From assembly GCA_910586405.1 (NCBI GenBank), contig CAJUII010000011.1, forward strand, positions 7,140 through 57,431: a DNA stretch of 50,292 bases, written 5' to 3'. This stretch comes from an uncultured Lachnospiraceae bacterium. GTDB lineage: Bacteria > Bacillota > Clostridia > Lachnospirales > Lachnospiraceae. The notes under the pieces are model-generated. The model had not been told where the DNA came from. It did no database searches and was given only the letters and a program-made list of their open reading frames with translations. The translations under genes were made by a program, and so were the position numbers. Positions 15,807 to 24,529 of this stretch are shown here, piece after piece. Position 1 is the first letter of the stretch. Each line of letters begins with the position of its first letter.

Positions 15807-16646
15807 GTAAAAGACCTGCTGACCAAATCAAACTTGCCCGCAAGCGATTATGTGATCAATCCTTACGTCGGCTGTCCGCATGGCTGCAAGTACTGCTATG
15901 CCTGTTTCATGAAGCGCTTCACAAACCACAGTGAGGAGTGGGGACAATTTATTGATATCAAGCAGTGTGATAAGGCAATCAGCAAAAAGAGACTGGAAGG
16001 CAAAACTGTTTTTCTTTCATCGGTGACGGACTGTTATAACCCTTTTGAGGAAAAATATGAAAGCACACGGAAAATACTAGAACAATTGACCGAGGTGGAC
16101 TGCGAGCTGATGATCGCAACGAAATCGAAGTTGATACAAAGAGATATCGATTTGCTGAAAAAGTGCAAAAAGCTCAAAGTATCGATGTCTGTCAATACGC
16201 TGGACGAGCAGTTCCGAAAAGATATGGACAATGCCAGCAGTGTTGCGGAGCGCCTGGATACATTAAAGGTATTGCATGAACATGGAATCTATACAATATT
16301 GTTTATGTCACCAATTTTCCCGGGAATCACAGACTTTCGCGAAATCATTGAGGCCAGCAGCGCTTATGTGGATATATACTGGTTTGAAAACCTGAATTTG
16401 AGAGGAGGCTATAAACAGAAAATACTTGACTATGTCAAAGATCACTATCCGCAATACACCGGACTTTATCAGGAGATCTATGTCGAGGGTAACAATGCAT
16501 ATTGGCAGAGCTTGGCATTGGATATGGAGGCATACTGTGAGACGAACAAGGTAAAGTATATCAATTATTTCTACCATGAGAAGCTGGTGGCGGCGAAGAA
16601 GGCAGGTGCGCAGAGCAAGACAGCGCACGACAATGCGGTGCAATGA
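15780..16646 (+). CDS. Radical SAM protein (SPL/Rv2578c-like)
   Basis: A 288-residue radical S-adenosylmethionine protein. The cluster motif is C32-PHG-C36-KY-C39 near the N-terminus in INPYVGCPHGCKYCYACF. This is the arrangement of the group that includes spore photoproduct lyase relatives and Rv2578c-type proteins. It is followed by FLSSVTDCYNPFEEKYESTRKIL and ATKSKLIQRDIDLL, both typical of that group. No accessory Fe-S Cys cluster is visible at the C-terminus. GGAGGAAA gives a good start at 15780. It seems to be transcribed after the GH27 gene, separated by a hairpin. The reaction is unknown for this subfamily. Confidence 0.88.
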   Translation: MEIIERTIQVKDLLTKSNLPASDYVINPYVGCPHGCKYCYACFMKRFTNHSEEWGQFIDIKQCDKAISKKRLEGKTVFLSSVTDCYNPFEEKYESTRKILEQLTEVDCELMIATKSKLIQRDIDLLKKCKKLKVSMSVNTLDEQFRKDMDNASSVAERLDTLKVLHEHGIYTILFMSPIFPGITDFREIIEASSAYVDIYWFENLNLRGGYKQKILDYVKDHYPQYTGLYQEIYVEGNNAYWQSLALDMEAYCETNKVKYINYFYHEKLVAAKKAGAQSKTAHDNAVQ

Positions 16647-16747
16647 ACAAAAACGATTCAATAATTTAATATATATATTTACAAATCTGCTAAAAAGTGT
16701 CATAGAAAAATTCTTGATAGACTCTTTATTTCTCAAAGCGTTCCATG

Positions 16748-16811
16748 TATAATACGAAAATGAATTATGTAAACCATGAAGCCGCCCGGCAGCAATTGTA
16801 TGCGTCGGGCG
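16748..16811 (+). promoter_or_regulatory. Candidate promoter and leader hairpin of the pel operon
   Basis: A perfect TATAAT (16748-16753) has no good -35 at 16-18 bases; only TTTATT is present, suggesting an activated promoter. The leader holds CGCCCG (16783-16788) pairing with CGGGCG (16806-16811), with GCA/TGC inside, just before the AGGAGA ribosome site. It does not resemble a known c-di-GMP riboswitch. Confidence 0.4.
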
Positions 16812-16829
16812 ATAGAGTAGGAGAACAAT

Positions 16830-19064
16830 GTGAAGGTTGTATATGTTGGCGCACAAAGTGCGCTGTCGGAGGCGTTCTCCCAGCGGATGATTAAGGAGGG
16901 GAATGACACCTATGTCATTTCTGATACGCCATATCATAGAAATGTGAAATCGGTGTTTCAATATCGGTTTTATCAGGTTGTGCCAAAGGGCGATGCCATG
17001 CAGCGGGTGCTGCACTCAATTGCGCCGGATTGTATCGTCTTTGCGGGAACGAAGCTGATGGACAGTGAGCTGTCAGAAAATTTCGAGGACAATGTGGCGG
17101 AAATGACGTTGCTTTCATCGGTGCTGCGGGCACTTTCGTGCATGGATGAGTGCATGAGAAAAATAAAATTTGTCTTGTTGTCATCGACCGCGGTATACGG
17201 AGCTGACAGGATATCAGAAGAAGATGCCACGCATTCTGCGTCTGAAAACAGAATGGAATGTGCAGCAGTGAGTGTGAACGAAGAAACGCCAGTGCGTCCT
17301 GTGTCTGAGAAGGGAATCTTGTATGCGCAGGAGGAGAGATTGGTAGAACTGTTTGGTGAGCGAGGCGGGATGGAGACGGTAGTTCTTCGTGTCTCACAGT
17401 TGTATTCCGAACAGGTAACTGCGGGCGGCAGGGATTTTCTGAGCCAGGCATATACTGCGGTATTAGCGCAGAGAGATACAGGTATGGCGCCGAATGCGGC
17501 ATTGCAGCCACTGCATGTTTCAGATTTTGTGGATGCGATCAAGAGAGTGATAGATGCGGGGTGTCAGCAGGTATATAACGTGGCTGGAAGTTTCACTGTC
17601 ACAGAACAGGTATTGTCAGAATGCCTGGCAGATAAGCTTGGCGTAAAATGTCCGCAGGGCAAAGGTGCACTGGAACAAAACAGTGTGCTGATAGATAACA
17701 CCAGATTGAAAAAAGAACTGGAATGGACGGATTTTAAGCAGCTAACAGAGATTGTGCATAAAGACAGACTTGTGTACAAAAAGGGGGATACGAATCAACA
17801 GGCCAAAAAGGAACATAGGATTCCCACAGGACTGCGCCGGACTTTTGAGAATCTGGTGGTATTTGCGGCGTTCTATGCGGTTGATCTTGTGTGCGAGCCG
17901 CATACTTTATTTTCACAGATCAATTGGCTTTTGCTCTATGTGGTGTTGGTGTCCTTGTTTTTGGGGATTAGGCAGAGTGCTTTTGCAGTACTCCTTGTAA
18001 GTATTGCCCATCTGATGAAACAGCATTTGAGTATACTGGAAATGACTAATTTTTATGCTTATGCGGGAAATGTACTCACCATCATGGAATTTGTATTTCT
18101 GGGGCTTGCGGTGAGCTATACGATGGACATGCTGCGGGAGGACAAACAAAACGCAGCACTGGAGCTGGCGCTTTTGCGGGAAGATTACCGTGAACTTAGA
18201 AAGATTGATGACGAGAATGTATCGATTAAAAATGCATACGAGGCGCGCCTGCTCGAATCTGAGTCGGGGCTGCCAAGATTGTATCAGATTGTACAAAAAT
18301 TGATGGTGTTGCAGCCGGACCGGATTTTTATGGAGATCATGCAGGTAATTTCGGAGATGGTACACACAGACACCGTCGCGGTCTACCGGGTATCTACTAA
18401 AGCAGATAGTTCGTATCTTCGCCTGATGAACGCAATGCAGAAAATGGCGAGTACGTCATGGAATATCGCGGACCATCAGGGAATACAGGAAGCAATGCTG
18501 ACCGGAGTGCCCTATCAGGGGAATGTGTGGGAGGGCGAACCTGCAATCGTACTGCCGGTGATGTATCAGGGGCATTGTACAGTTCTCATTCGGATTGATG
18601 CGCTGCCATATGAGAGTCAGACGTTGTACCATATGAATCTGCTGAAAACACTGGCACTGCTTCTGACAGAATCTGTCGGGCGTGCGCTGGACTATGAGGA
18701 GCTGTCGCGCAGGGAACATTATATGGAAGGAACAGACATATTGAATCCAGAGACATTTGCGGCGTATGTGCTGCTGGCAAAGGAGAAGTCCAGAAAGCAT
18801 ATGGCAGAGTACTGTGTGATGGAATTGGCATGTACGGGCAGTCTGGAGAGCGCGCATCGACAGATCTCGCCAATTCTTCGCGATACGGACTATCTCGGTG
18901 TTGATGAGGAAGGGAGACTGTATGTCCTGCTGAACAATACAGCGGTGGCGGATGCGAAAAATCTAAGGAATCGATTGTCAGCGAATCAGATCAAAGCAGC
19001 AGTCACAGATGCCTTTGATGGATTGGAACAGAGCTGGCGTGTGGAGAAGAAAGGTTGGGCTTAG
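16830..19064 (+). CDS. pelD: PelD-like c-di-GMP receptor with N-terminal SDR domain
   Basis: This 744-residue protein joins an NAD-epimerase-like (SDR) domain, about 1-310, to a PelD-like part. About four membrane helices lie at 340-430, then a short coiled coil, a GAF-like domain (about 475-610) and a degenerate GGDEF domain (about 630-740). The GGDEF catalytic motif is absent, but R684-D-T-D687 fits the RxxD inhibitory site by which PelD binds c-di-GMP. The SDR part is degenerate: the Gly-rich loop reads GAQSALS, and the catalytic YxxxK position reads KGILY. PelD activates Pel synthesis when c-di-GMP is bound. Start is GTG 16830 after GTAGGAGA. Identity is supported by pelE, pelF and pelG following directly; the SDR role is unknown. 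Confidence 0.85.
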   Translation: MKVVYVGAQSALSEAFSQRMIKEGNDTYVISDTPYHRNVKSVFQYRFYQVVPKGDAMQRVLHSIAPDCIVFAGTKLMDSELSENFEDNVAEMTLLSSVLRALSCMDECMRKIKFVLLSSTAVYGADRISEEDATHSASENRMECAAVSVNEETPVRPVSEKGILYAQEERLVELFGERGGMETVVLRVSQLYSEQVTAGGRDFLSQAYTAVLAQRDTGMAPNAALQPLHVSDFVDAIKRVIDAGCQQVYNVAGSFTVTEQVLSECLADKLGVKCPQGKGALEQNSVLIDNTRLKKELEWTDFKQLTEIVHKDRLVYKKGDTNQQAKKEHRIPTGLRRTFENLVVFAAFYAVDLVCEPHTLFSQINWLLLYVVLVSLFLGIRQSAFAVLLVSIAHLMKQHLSILEMTNFYAYAGNVLTIMEFVFLGLAVSYTMDMLREDKQNAALELALLREDYRELRKIDDENVSIKNAYEARLLESESGLPRLYQIVQKLMVLQPDRIFMEIMQVISEMVHTDTVAVYRVSTKADSSYLRLMNAMQKMASTSWNIADHQGIQEAMLTGVPYQGNVWEGEPAIVLPVMYQGHCTVLIRIDALPYESQTLYHMNLLKTLALLLTESVGRALDYEELSRREHYMEGTDILNPETFAAYVLLAKEKSRKHMAEYCVMELACTGSLESAHRQISPILRDTDYLGVDEEGRLYVLLNNTAVADAKNLRNRLSANQIKAAVTDAFDGLEQSWRVEKKGWA

Positions 19065-19969
19065 GGATGAGGGGACTCTGTTATGCAGTGGGAGTCAATT
19101 GTATATGTACAGTATGCTATATCATCGTGAAGAAGAGGAGAGCAGAGCGTGCAGAGCTGGCGCTGTTTTTTATGGTTCTGCCCTGCCTTGGATTTGCCAT
19201 ATATCTTCTACCCTGTCTGATACAGTGTCTAATCGGCAGAGAAAAGTATGACAGGGAGTCCCTAGTACATAGACTGAAACTCGAAAAGGCACTAGAGCAC
19301 CCTGATATGGAGGAAGCGCTTGCCGTCGTTCCCGTGGAGGATGCGCTTGCTGTCAGTGGGACGATGGAGAAGCGAAAGCTGTTTTTGAATCAGCTCAAAA
19401 AAGACGTTCGTCAGAACTACAAGCCGCTTTTGGCAGCGCAGAGGGATACAGATTCGGAATCTGTTCATTATGTGGCGGCGGCGAGGATGGAGGTTTACCG
19501 AATACAGCAGCAGAAATGGATAAACAGTCTCAAAACATATCACAGGGATACAAAAAATGCGGCGGCATTCAAGACGGCATGTGACGCCTTGTATGAACTG
19601 ATTGATGGCAGGCTTTTGTCAGACCGTGAACAGGATCTTTACCGGGAGCGGTATTGCGCGCTGGTGCGCCAGCAGGAGTGTGAATATCCTGAGACAATCT
19701 CTGAGGAGACATACACGGCATATCTTGACTGTCTGACAGCGCTTGGTCAGCTTGATGATGCCAGGCAGCTCTGGTGTGAAAAGCGTGAGATGCTCAGAAA
19801 TGAGACATGTTATATGAGGATGGCAGAGTTATTTTATGGACAAAAAGATCAACGGGCGTTTGAGAACTGTATCCGGGAGCTGTGTGCGGATCAGAGGGTG
19901 CGTCTCTCTGCCAGGGGGCTTGAGACATTGCGGTATTGGAGTGAGGGAGTCGTGGGATGCTTTCGTTAA
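19055..19969 (+). CDS. pelE: PelE-like membrane protein with TPR-type helices
   Basis: A protein of up to 304 residues with two hydrophobic segments near the N-terminus (about 8-24 and 34-60), then about 240 soluble residues rich in helix-forming repeats with Tyr/Leu/Ala spacing typical of TPRs. In Pseudomonas, PelE is a membrane TPR protein that associates with PelD in the inner-membrane synthase complex; the position right after pelD and the layout match. It overlaps the pelD end. The TTG at 19055 has GGAG eight bases upstream; the ATG at 19067 is the alternative. It overlaps the next gene by 13 bases. Sequence similarity of PelE proteins is low, so identity rests mostly on context. Confidence 0.72.
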   Translation: MGLGMRGLCYAVGVNCICTVCYIIVKKRRAERAELALFFMVLPCLGFAIYLLPCLIQCLIGREKYDRESLVHRLKLEKALEHPDMEEALAVVPVEDALAVSGTMEKRKLFLNQLKKDVRQNYKPLLAAQRDTDSESVHYVAAARMEVYRIQQQKWINSLKTYHRDTKNAAAFKTACDALYELIDGRLLSDREQDLYRERYCALVRQQECEYPETISEETYTAYLDCLTALGQLDDARQLWCEKREMLRNETCYMRMAELFYGQKDQRAFENCIRELCADQRVRLSARGLETLRYWSEGVVGCFR

Positions 19970-21678
19970 AGAGATGGATGTATGTGGCGTTCATGGTAGT
20001 CGTTGTGAGCAGCATATTTATGATATACAGCGTGAATCAGGAGCGGACCAAAAATATTCAAATAAAAAATACACATATCAATGAGAAACCCGTCACAAAG
20101 GAACAGCTTGCGGACATGCAGACGGTTGATGATGTCGGGATTCCATCTGTCCGCATATTTGGCGATGACGAGAAGGCGTTATACCGCGATATCTATCAAA
20201 ATGTACAACAAATATTCAGGAATATGCATTTTCGCGTGACATGCGGCAGTGAGAGCGATTCTGCACTTAATATAGAAGAATTGGTCGTTTTCTGTGATGA
20301 ATCTGTCGGAAAATATGTCGATTTGGTGCAGCTTGGCGAGTTTATTGCAGACGGCGGAAAGGTGATCTTTGCGGCAGGACTACCAGAGGGAAACGAGGAG
20401 TCCTATCTCTGGTCTATCCTGGGGATTCGGGAAAAATCTGTCCGGGAAAACAAAACGCATCTTCGGTTTGAGAAGCCGTTATTTCCTGTTCAGGCAAAAG
20501 AGATGGTCTATGATGGGTACAGTGCTTCTACATGGCTGAGTCTACGAAAAGAAGCCGAGGTATATATCCGAGATGCTGACAAGGGTGTACCGATTATGCA
20601 TACGATGGAGTACGAGGCGGGGAAAAGCTGTCTGATCAATGGAACGTTTCTTGCGGATATGCGATGCAGCGGACTGCTGACAGGAGCAGTGGGGACGCTG
20701 TGGGAGAATTTTATCTATCCAGTGATGGGGACAAAGACCGTGTTTCTCGACGACTTTCCGACAGTCACGTATGTGAATGACAAGCTGAGTATGCAGTTGT
20801 ATGGATGCTCGACAGAGACCTTTGTGCGCGATGTGGTTTGGCGGGATTTCCTGGGTATGTCACTTAGGACAGACACGCCATACACTGCGGGGATTCTGAC
20901 AGCCGCAGCGTCGGACGACAGTTTTCCGGCAGCATATGGCAGTCTCCTTGCATCTATTGGCAAATCAATCATGCAGTATGGCGGAGAACTGGTCTACGAG
21001 ACAAACTATGAGAAGGAGGATCGCGTTGCAGTGAATCATGCTTTGCTGGAAGCGTTTTCGGAAACGTTTCCAGCATATCAGATCAATGGTATGGCGGTTT
21101 TGTCAGAACACTTCTCTGAGGAGATGCTGCATCTGTCCGAACATGACAGAGTCCGTGTGGTGCGGGGAAAGTTAGGGTGGGAGAACGCAGGCTTTTCGGA
21201 TGCAGGGACAACGGACTATACGATGTTTCCGGCTGCGACATTTGGAAACCAGATGGAGGACGGCAATCTGTTTGCACTCTATTCAGTGCTTGCCTCTTAT
21301 GGGATGGTATCGCATGTATTTGACATCAATCAGATGATTCCTAGGGATGAGGAGACGGCTTCGTGGGAGCAGGATCGAAGACAGCTTGGCATTTTTGAGC
21401 AAAAAGTGTTGAAGCAGCTTTCGTGGCTGGACAAGGCGACGCTTTCTGAGACGGAGGAACCCCTCAGAAGTTATCTGAAGTTGATGTATGGCTGGCGCAC
21501 CGCAGGCGATACGATTTTCCTTGACTGTAGCAATATGATGCAGGGACAGTCATTTTTCTTTAGGACAGATGACCGAATCAAAAGTGCGGAGGGTCTGACT
21601 TATGAGGAGATTGGAAACGGCTATTATCTGCTGCGTGTGCAGCAGAATAACGCGGTGATCACAATGGAGGAGGTGTGA
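19957..21678 (+). CDS. DUF2194-type protein of the pel cluster
   Basis: A 573-residue protein anchored by one N-terminal helix (residues 5-22), the rest outside the cytoplasm. It contains FVVFCDES-like and GGKVIFAAGLPEG segments (a flavodoxin/glutamine amidotransferase-like front region). A later part contains the FLDDFPTVTYVND segment, which recalls DUF2194 proteins found with Gram-positive pel genes. DUF2194 has been thought related to polysaccharide deacetylase folds. It occupies the place of PelA, the deacetylase/hydrolase of the Pseudomonas system, but no clear NodB metal motif is visible. Its ATG overlaps the end of pelE, and pelF starts three bases after its stop. Likely role: modification or handling of the nascent polymer outside the membrane (inference). 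Confidence 0.68.
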   Translation: MLSLKRWMYVAFMVVVVSSIFMIYSVNQERTKNIQIKNTHINEKPVTKEQLADMQTVDDVGIPSVRIFGDDEKALYRDIYQNVQQIFRNMHFRVTCGSESDSALNIEELVVFCDESVGKYVDLVQLGEFIADGGKVIFAAGLPEGNEESYLWSILGIREKSVRENKTHLRFEKPLFPVQAKEMVYDGYSASTWLSLRKEAEVYIRDADKGVPIMHTMEYEAGKSCLINGTFLADMRCSGLLTGAVGTLWENFIYPVMGTKTVFLDDFPTVTYVNDKLSMQLYGCSTETFVRDVVWRDFLGMSLRTDTPYTAGILTAAASDDSFPAAYGSLLASIGKSIMQYGGELVYETNYEKEDRVAVNHALLEAFSETFPAYQINGMAVLSEHFSEEMLHLSEHDRVRVVRGKLGWENAGFSDAGTTDYTMFPAATFGNQMEDGNLFALYSVLASYGMVSHVFDINQMIPRDEETASWEQDRRQLGIFEQKVLKQLSWLDKATLSETEEPLRSYLKLMYGWRTAGDTIFLDCSNMMQGQSFFFRTDDRIKSAEGLTYEEIGNGYYLLRVQQNNAVITMEEV

Positions 21679-21681
21679 GTG

Positions 21682-23112
21682 ATGCGGGTATGTCTGATTT
21701 GCGAGGGCTGTTATCCCTATGTGCCGGGTGGTGTGTCGGGATGGATACAGATGCTTTGCAGTGCGTTTAAAGAGATTGATTTTGTGATCTGGTCAATTGC
21801 AACGACCAGGGAGGAGATGTCTGAGACGGTGTACGAGATGCCCTTGAATATAAAAGAAGTACACACTTTGTATTTGGGTGATGTGGCATTGCAAAAAGCA
21901 CATCGCCGGATTGTTTTGTCCAGGCGGGAGAAGGATGTCTTAAGGGAGCTTATGACTGCGCCGGCGCAGGGGATTGACTGGAGTGCCATTTTAGAGCTGG
22001 TCAGGAAGTATCGGCAGCGAATGAGCGATATTCTTATGAGTGAAGCCTTTTATGATATTTGCCTTGAAGAGTATCAGCGGCAGGAATCCGGGAAGGTATT
22101 CAATCATTTTCTCTGGAATTTCAGAGGAATCTATTTTCCGCTGATGTATATTTTATCAGGTGAGATTCCACAGGCGGAGCTTTATCACGCAGTCTCAACA
22201 GGGTATGCAGGTATTCTGGGAAGCTGTGCCTCCTATGTGACAGGGAAGCCATTTTTGCTGTCTGAGCATGGGATTTATACGCGGGAGCGGGAGGAGGACA
22301 TCATTCGTTCGCAGTGGGTGGATGGGGCTTTCAAACAAATATGGATTGATTTCTTTAAAAAGCTTTCGCTGATCGCATATCAGCAGGCGGACCGCGTAAC
22401 AACACTGTTTGAAATGAATCGAACTTTACAGATTGAGCTGCATTGTCCGGCTCAGAAGATTCAGCTGATTCCAAATGGCGTGGCGTGTACAGAGTACGAC
22501 AAGATCTGGAGAGAGAGATGCCGCAAAAGCGATGGCGCGGTGATAGGCGCGGTGCTGCGCGTCGTGCCAGTCAAGGATGTCAAGACGATGCTGCTTGCGT
22601 TTGACCTTGTCAAAAAGAAAGTTCCGCAGGCGGAGTTGAAAATTATGGGTAACTGTGGGGAAGCCCCGGCGTATTACGAGGAATGTCTGGAACTTCTGGA
22701 AGAACTGGGGACACAGGATGTAACGTTTCTGGGACAGGTCAATGTCACAGCGCATCTGCCTCAGATCGATCTGCTGCTTTTGTCAAGTATCAGTGAGGGG
22801 CAGCCGCTTGCGATGCTTGAAGGGATGGCGGCGGGAATCCCTTTTGTGGCGACCAATGTAGGAAACTGTCAAGAATTGCTGGAGGGAATGCCAGGCGATC
22901 TGCTGGGATTAGCGGGCAGGATTGTGCCAGTTATGGACAGCGCTGCGATGGCGGAGGCGGTGGTTGACTGTATCAACAATCCGAAGCTTCGGCGGCAGAT
23001 GGGAGAGACAGGCAGGATGCGAGTGGAAACATATTATAGTAAAGAGGCAGTTTTGAAGGAGTTTCGGCAGTTATATCAGACAGTGGGACAGGGGAAATCA
23101 GGAGAGGAATGA
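21682..23112 (+). CDS. pelF: PelF glycosyltransferase (GT4)
   Basis: PelF is the cytosolic glycosyltransferase that polymerises the Pel polysaccharide, rich in N-acetylgalactosamine/galactosamine, from UDP-sugars. The 476-residue protein opens with the PelF signature MRVCLICEGCYPYVPGGVSGW. It contains LLSEHGIYTRER and LIPNGV, and ends with the GT4 nucleotide-sugar motif E372-GQPLAML-E380 followed by GMAAGIPFVATNVG. Length and motifs match PelF closely. The start is the ATG at 21682 after GGAGGAGG; the GTG at 21679 directly before it is also possible. pelG follows one base after its stop. It is the most diagnostic gene of the cluster. Confidence 0.95.
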   Translation: MRVCLICEGCYPYVPGGVSGWIQMLCSAFKEIDFVIWSIATTREEMSETVYEMPLNIKEVHTLYLGDVALQKAHRRIVLSRREKDVLRELMTAPAQGIDWSAILELVRKYRQRMSDILMSEAFYDICLEEYQRQESGKVFNHFLWNFRGIYFPLMYILSGEIPQAELYHAVSTGYAGILGSCASYVTGKPFLLSEHGIYTREREEDIIRSQWVDGAFKQIWIDFFKKLSLIAYQQADRVTTLFEMNRTLQIELHCPAQKIQLIPNGVACTEYDKIWRERCRKSDGAVIGAVLRVVPVKDVKTMLLAFDLVKKKVPQAELKIMGNCGEAPAYYEECLELLEELGTQDVTFLGQVNVTAHLPQIDLLLLSSISEGQPLAMLEGMAAGIPFVATNVGNCQELLEGMPGDLLGLAGRIVPVMDSAAMAEAVVDCINNPKLRRQMGETGRMRVETYYSKEAVLKEFRQLYQTVGQGKSGEE

Positions 23113-23113
23113 C

Positions 23114-24529
23114 ATGGCAGGAATTGGGTTTGAATTGAGGAAGATATATGGCAGAAAAACATTAGTATCAGGAATCTGGGGAAGCATCTATGCGACCATG
23201 ACTGCGGTTGGACCGTCTGTGCTTGTGGCAGTGCTGATATTATTTTTAAAATATGCGATGGACCGGGCGGGCATCACAGAATTGGAAAATCGGTTTTTTA
23301 TGTCGTCCTTTACGTATATTTTTCTGGTGGCAGTGTTGATCTCAGCCCTGTTTTGCACTGTGCTGTCGCGCTATGTGTCAGACTGTGTTTTCAGCGGGGA
23401 TGACAAGGCGCTTGGCGCTTCGGTGTTTGGGGTTCTGACAGTCACAAGCGTACTGTCAGGCAGTGTCATGCTTGCTTTATGTATTGGCATGTACCACAAG
23501 AGTGATGTTCCACCATATTTTCTGATTCTGTATTATCTGCTTGGAATATTGGTTGCGAACGCCTACACAATCATGACTTATGTGTCAGCGTTGAAGGAGT
23601 ACAAGGAGGTCACGTTCAGCTATTTTGCAGGAATCATTCTGGCAGCGATTGTCTATGTGCTGGCTCATAACATGTGGGGGATGCACACGGTAGTTGCAGC
23701 GTATCTGGCGCTCACTTGTGGGTATTTTCTGCTAAATGTGATGCTGGTATTCTGGTGTGTGAATGCATTTGGTATGCCGCAGGAGGATTTGTTTGGATTT
23801 CTGTACTATTTCGTCAGGTTTCCGAGACTTTTCGTCAGTGGTTTCTTTTATATGCTTGGGTTGTACAGTGCGACAATCCTGTACTGGAACAGCGCAGACA
23901 TCCGTGAGCAGGTCAGTATATTTCGCACTGCTCCGACCTATGATTTGGCGATGTTTCTTGCGATTCTAGTCAATATGTCGGCGCTTGTCATCTTTGTGGT
24001 CAAAGTGGAGACGGCTTTTTTTGACAAGTATGTGGCGTATCTGTCGGCGCTGAACAACGGTTCGTACAATCGAATCAGAAAAGAGCAGGAGAGTATGACC
24101 AACAGTATCCGCTGTCAGTTGTTTTTTGTGTATGAGGTACAAATGATCATCACGGTCGTTCTGATCTGTCTGGCAAATGTGTTCTTTCCGTATTTGAATA
24201 TCAGTGTGCAGGTGCTGAATTTGTTTATGGTTTTGAGTATGGGGGTCTATACGGTGTTTTGTATGTATTTTACGATGATATTTCTCTATTATTTCGAGGA
24301 TCACACTGCTGCCTGCATAGCGTCCTGCATTTTTCTTGGCATCACATCCATGCTCGCAGTCATCGCCTGTCGGCTGGGAGGGGCGTTCTATCCGCTGCCC
24401 CTGCTCGGCGGCGGATTTTGCGGATGGATGTCAGCCTTTTGGTTTTTGCGGCATCGGCTGTGGCATCTAAATTCGTTTTTGATGTGCAAGGGCGTTCAGG
24501 AGCCAGACAGGAAAGGAGCGTTGAAATGA
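23114..24529 (+). CDS. pelG: PelG polysaccharide transporter-like membrane protein
   Basis: PelG is an inner-membrane protein of the MOP flippase superfamily that works with PelD and PelE to move the polymer across the membrane. The 471-residue protein starts with MAGIGFELRKIYGRKTL and then SGIWGSIYATMTAVGPS, the characteristic PelG N-terminus, and has about twelve hydrophobic segments spread to residue 455. Cytoplasmic loops contain KEYKEVTFSYFAG and RIRKEQESM. The stop overlaps the ATG of the cotH-like gene (ATGA), so translation is coupled across the boundary between the synthase genes and the following three genes. Confidence 0.94.
   Translation: MAGIGFELRKIYGRKTLVSGIWGSIYATMTAVGPSVLVAVLILFLKYAMDRAGITELENRFFMSSFTYIFLVAVLISALFCTVLSRYVSDCVFSGDDKALGASVFGVLTVTSVLSGSVMLALCIGMYHKSDVPPYFLILYYLLGILVANAYTIMTYVSALKEYKEVTFSYFAGIILAAIVYVLAHNMWGMHTVVAAYLALTCGYFLLNVMLVFWCVNAFGMPQEDLFGFLYYFVRFPRLFVSGFFYMLGLYSATILYWNSADIREQVSIFRTAPTYDLAMFLAILVNMSALVIFVVKVETAFFDKYVAYLSALNNGSYNRIRKEQESMTNSIRCQLFFVYEVQMIITVVLICLANVFFPYLNISVQVLNLFMVLSMGVYTVFCMYFTMIFLYYFEDHTAACIASCIFLGITSMLAVIACRLGGAFYPLPLLGGGFCGWMSAFWFLRHRLWHLNSFLMCKGVQEPDRKGALK

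Noticed and set aside
16690..16829. c-di-GMP riboswitch before pelD
   Set aside because: The leader has only one hairpin and lacks the conserved GEMM core sequences that I could look for. PelD itself is the likely sensor.
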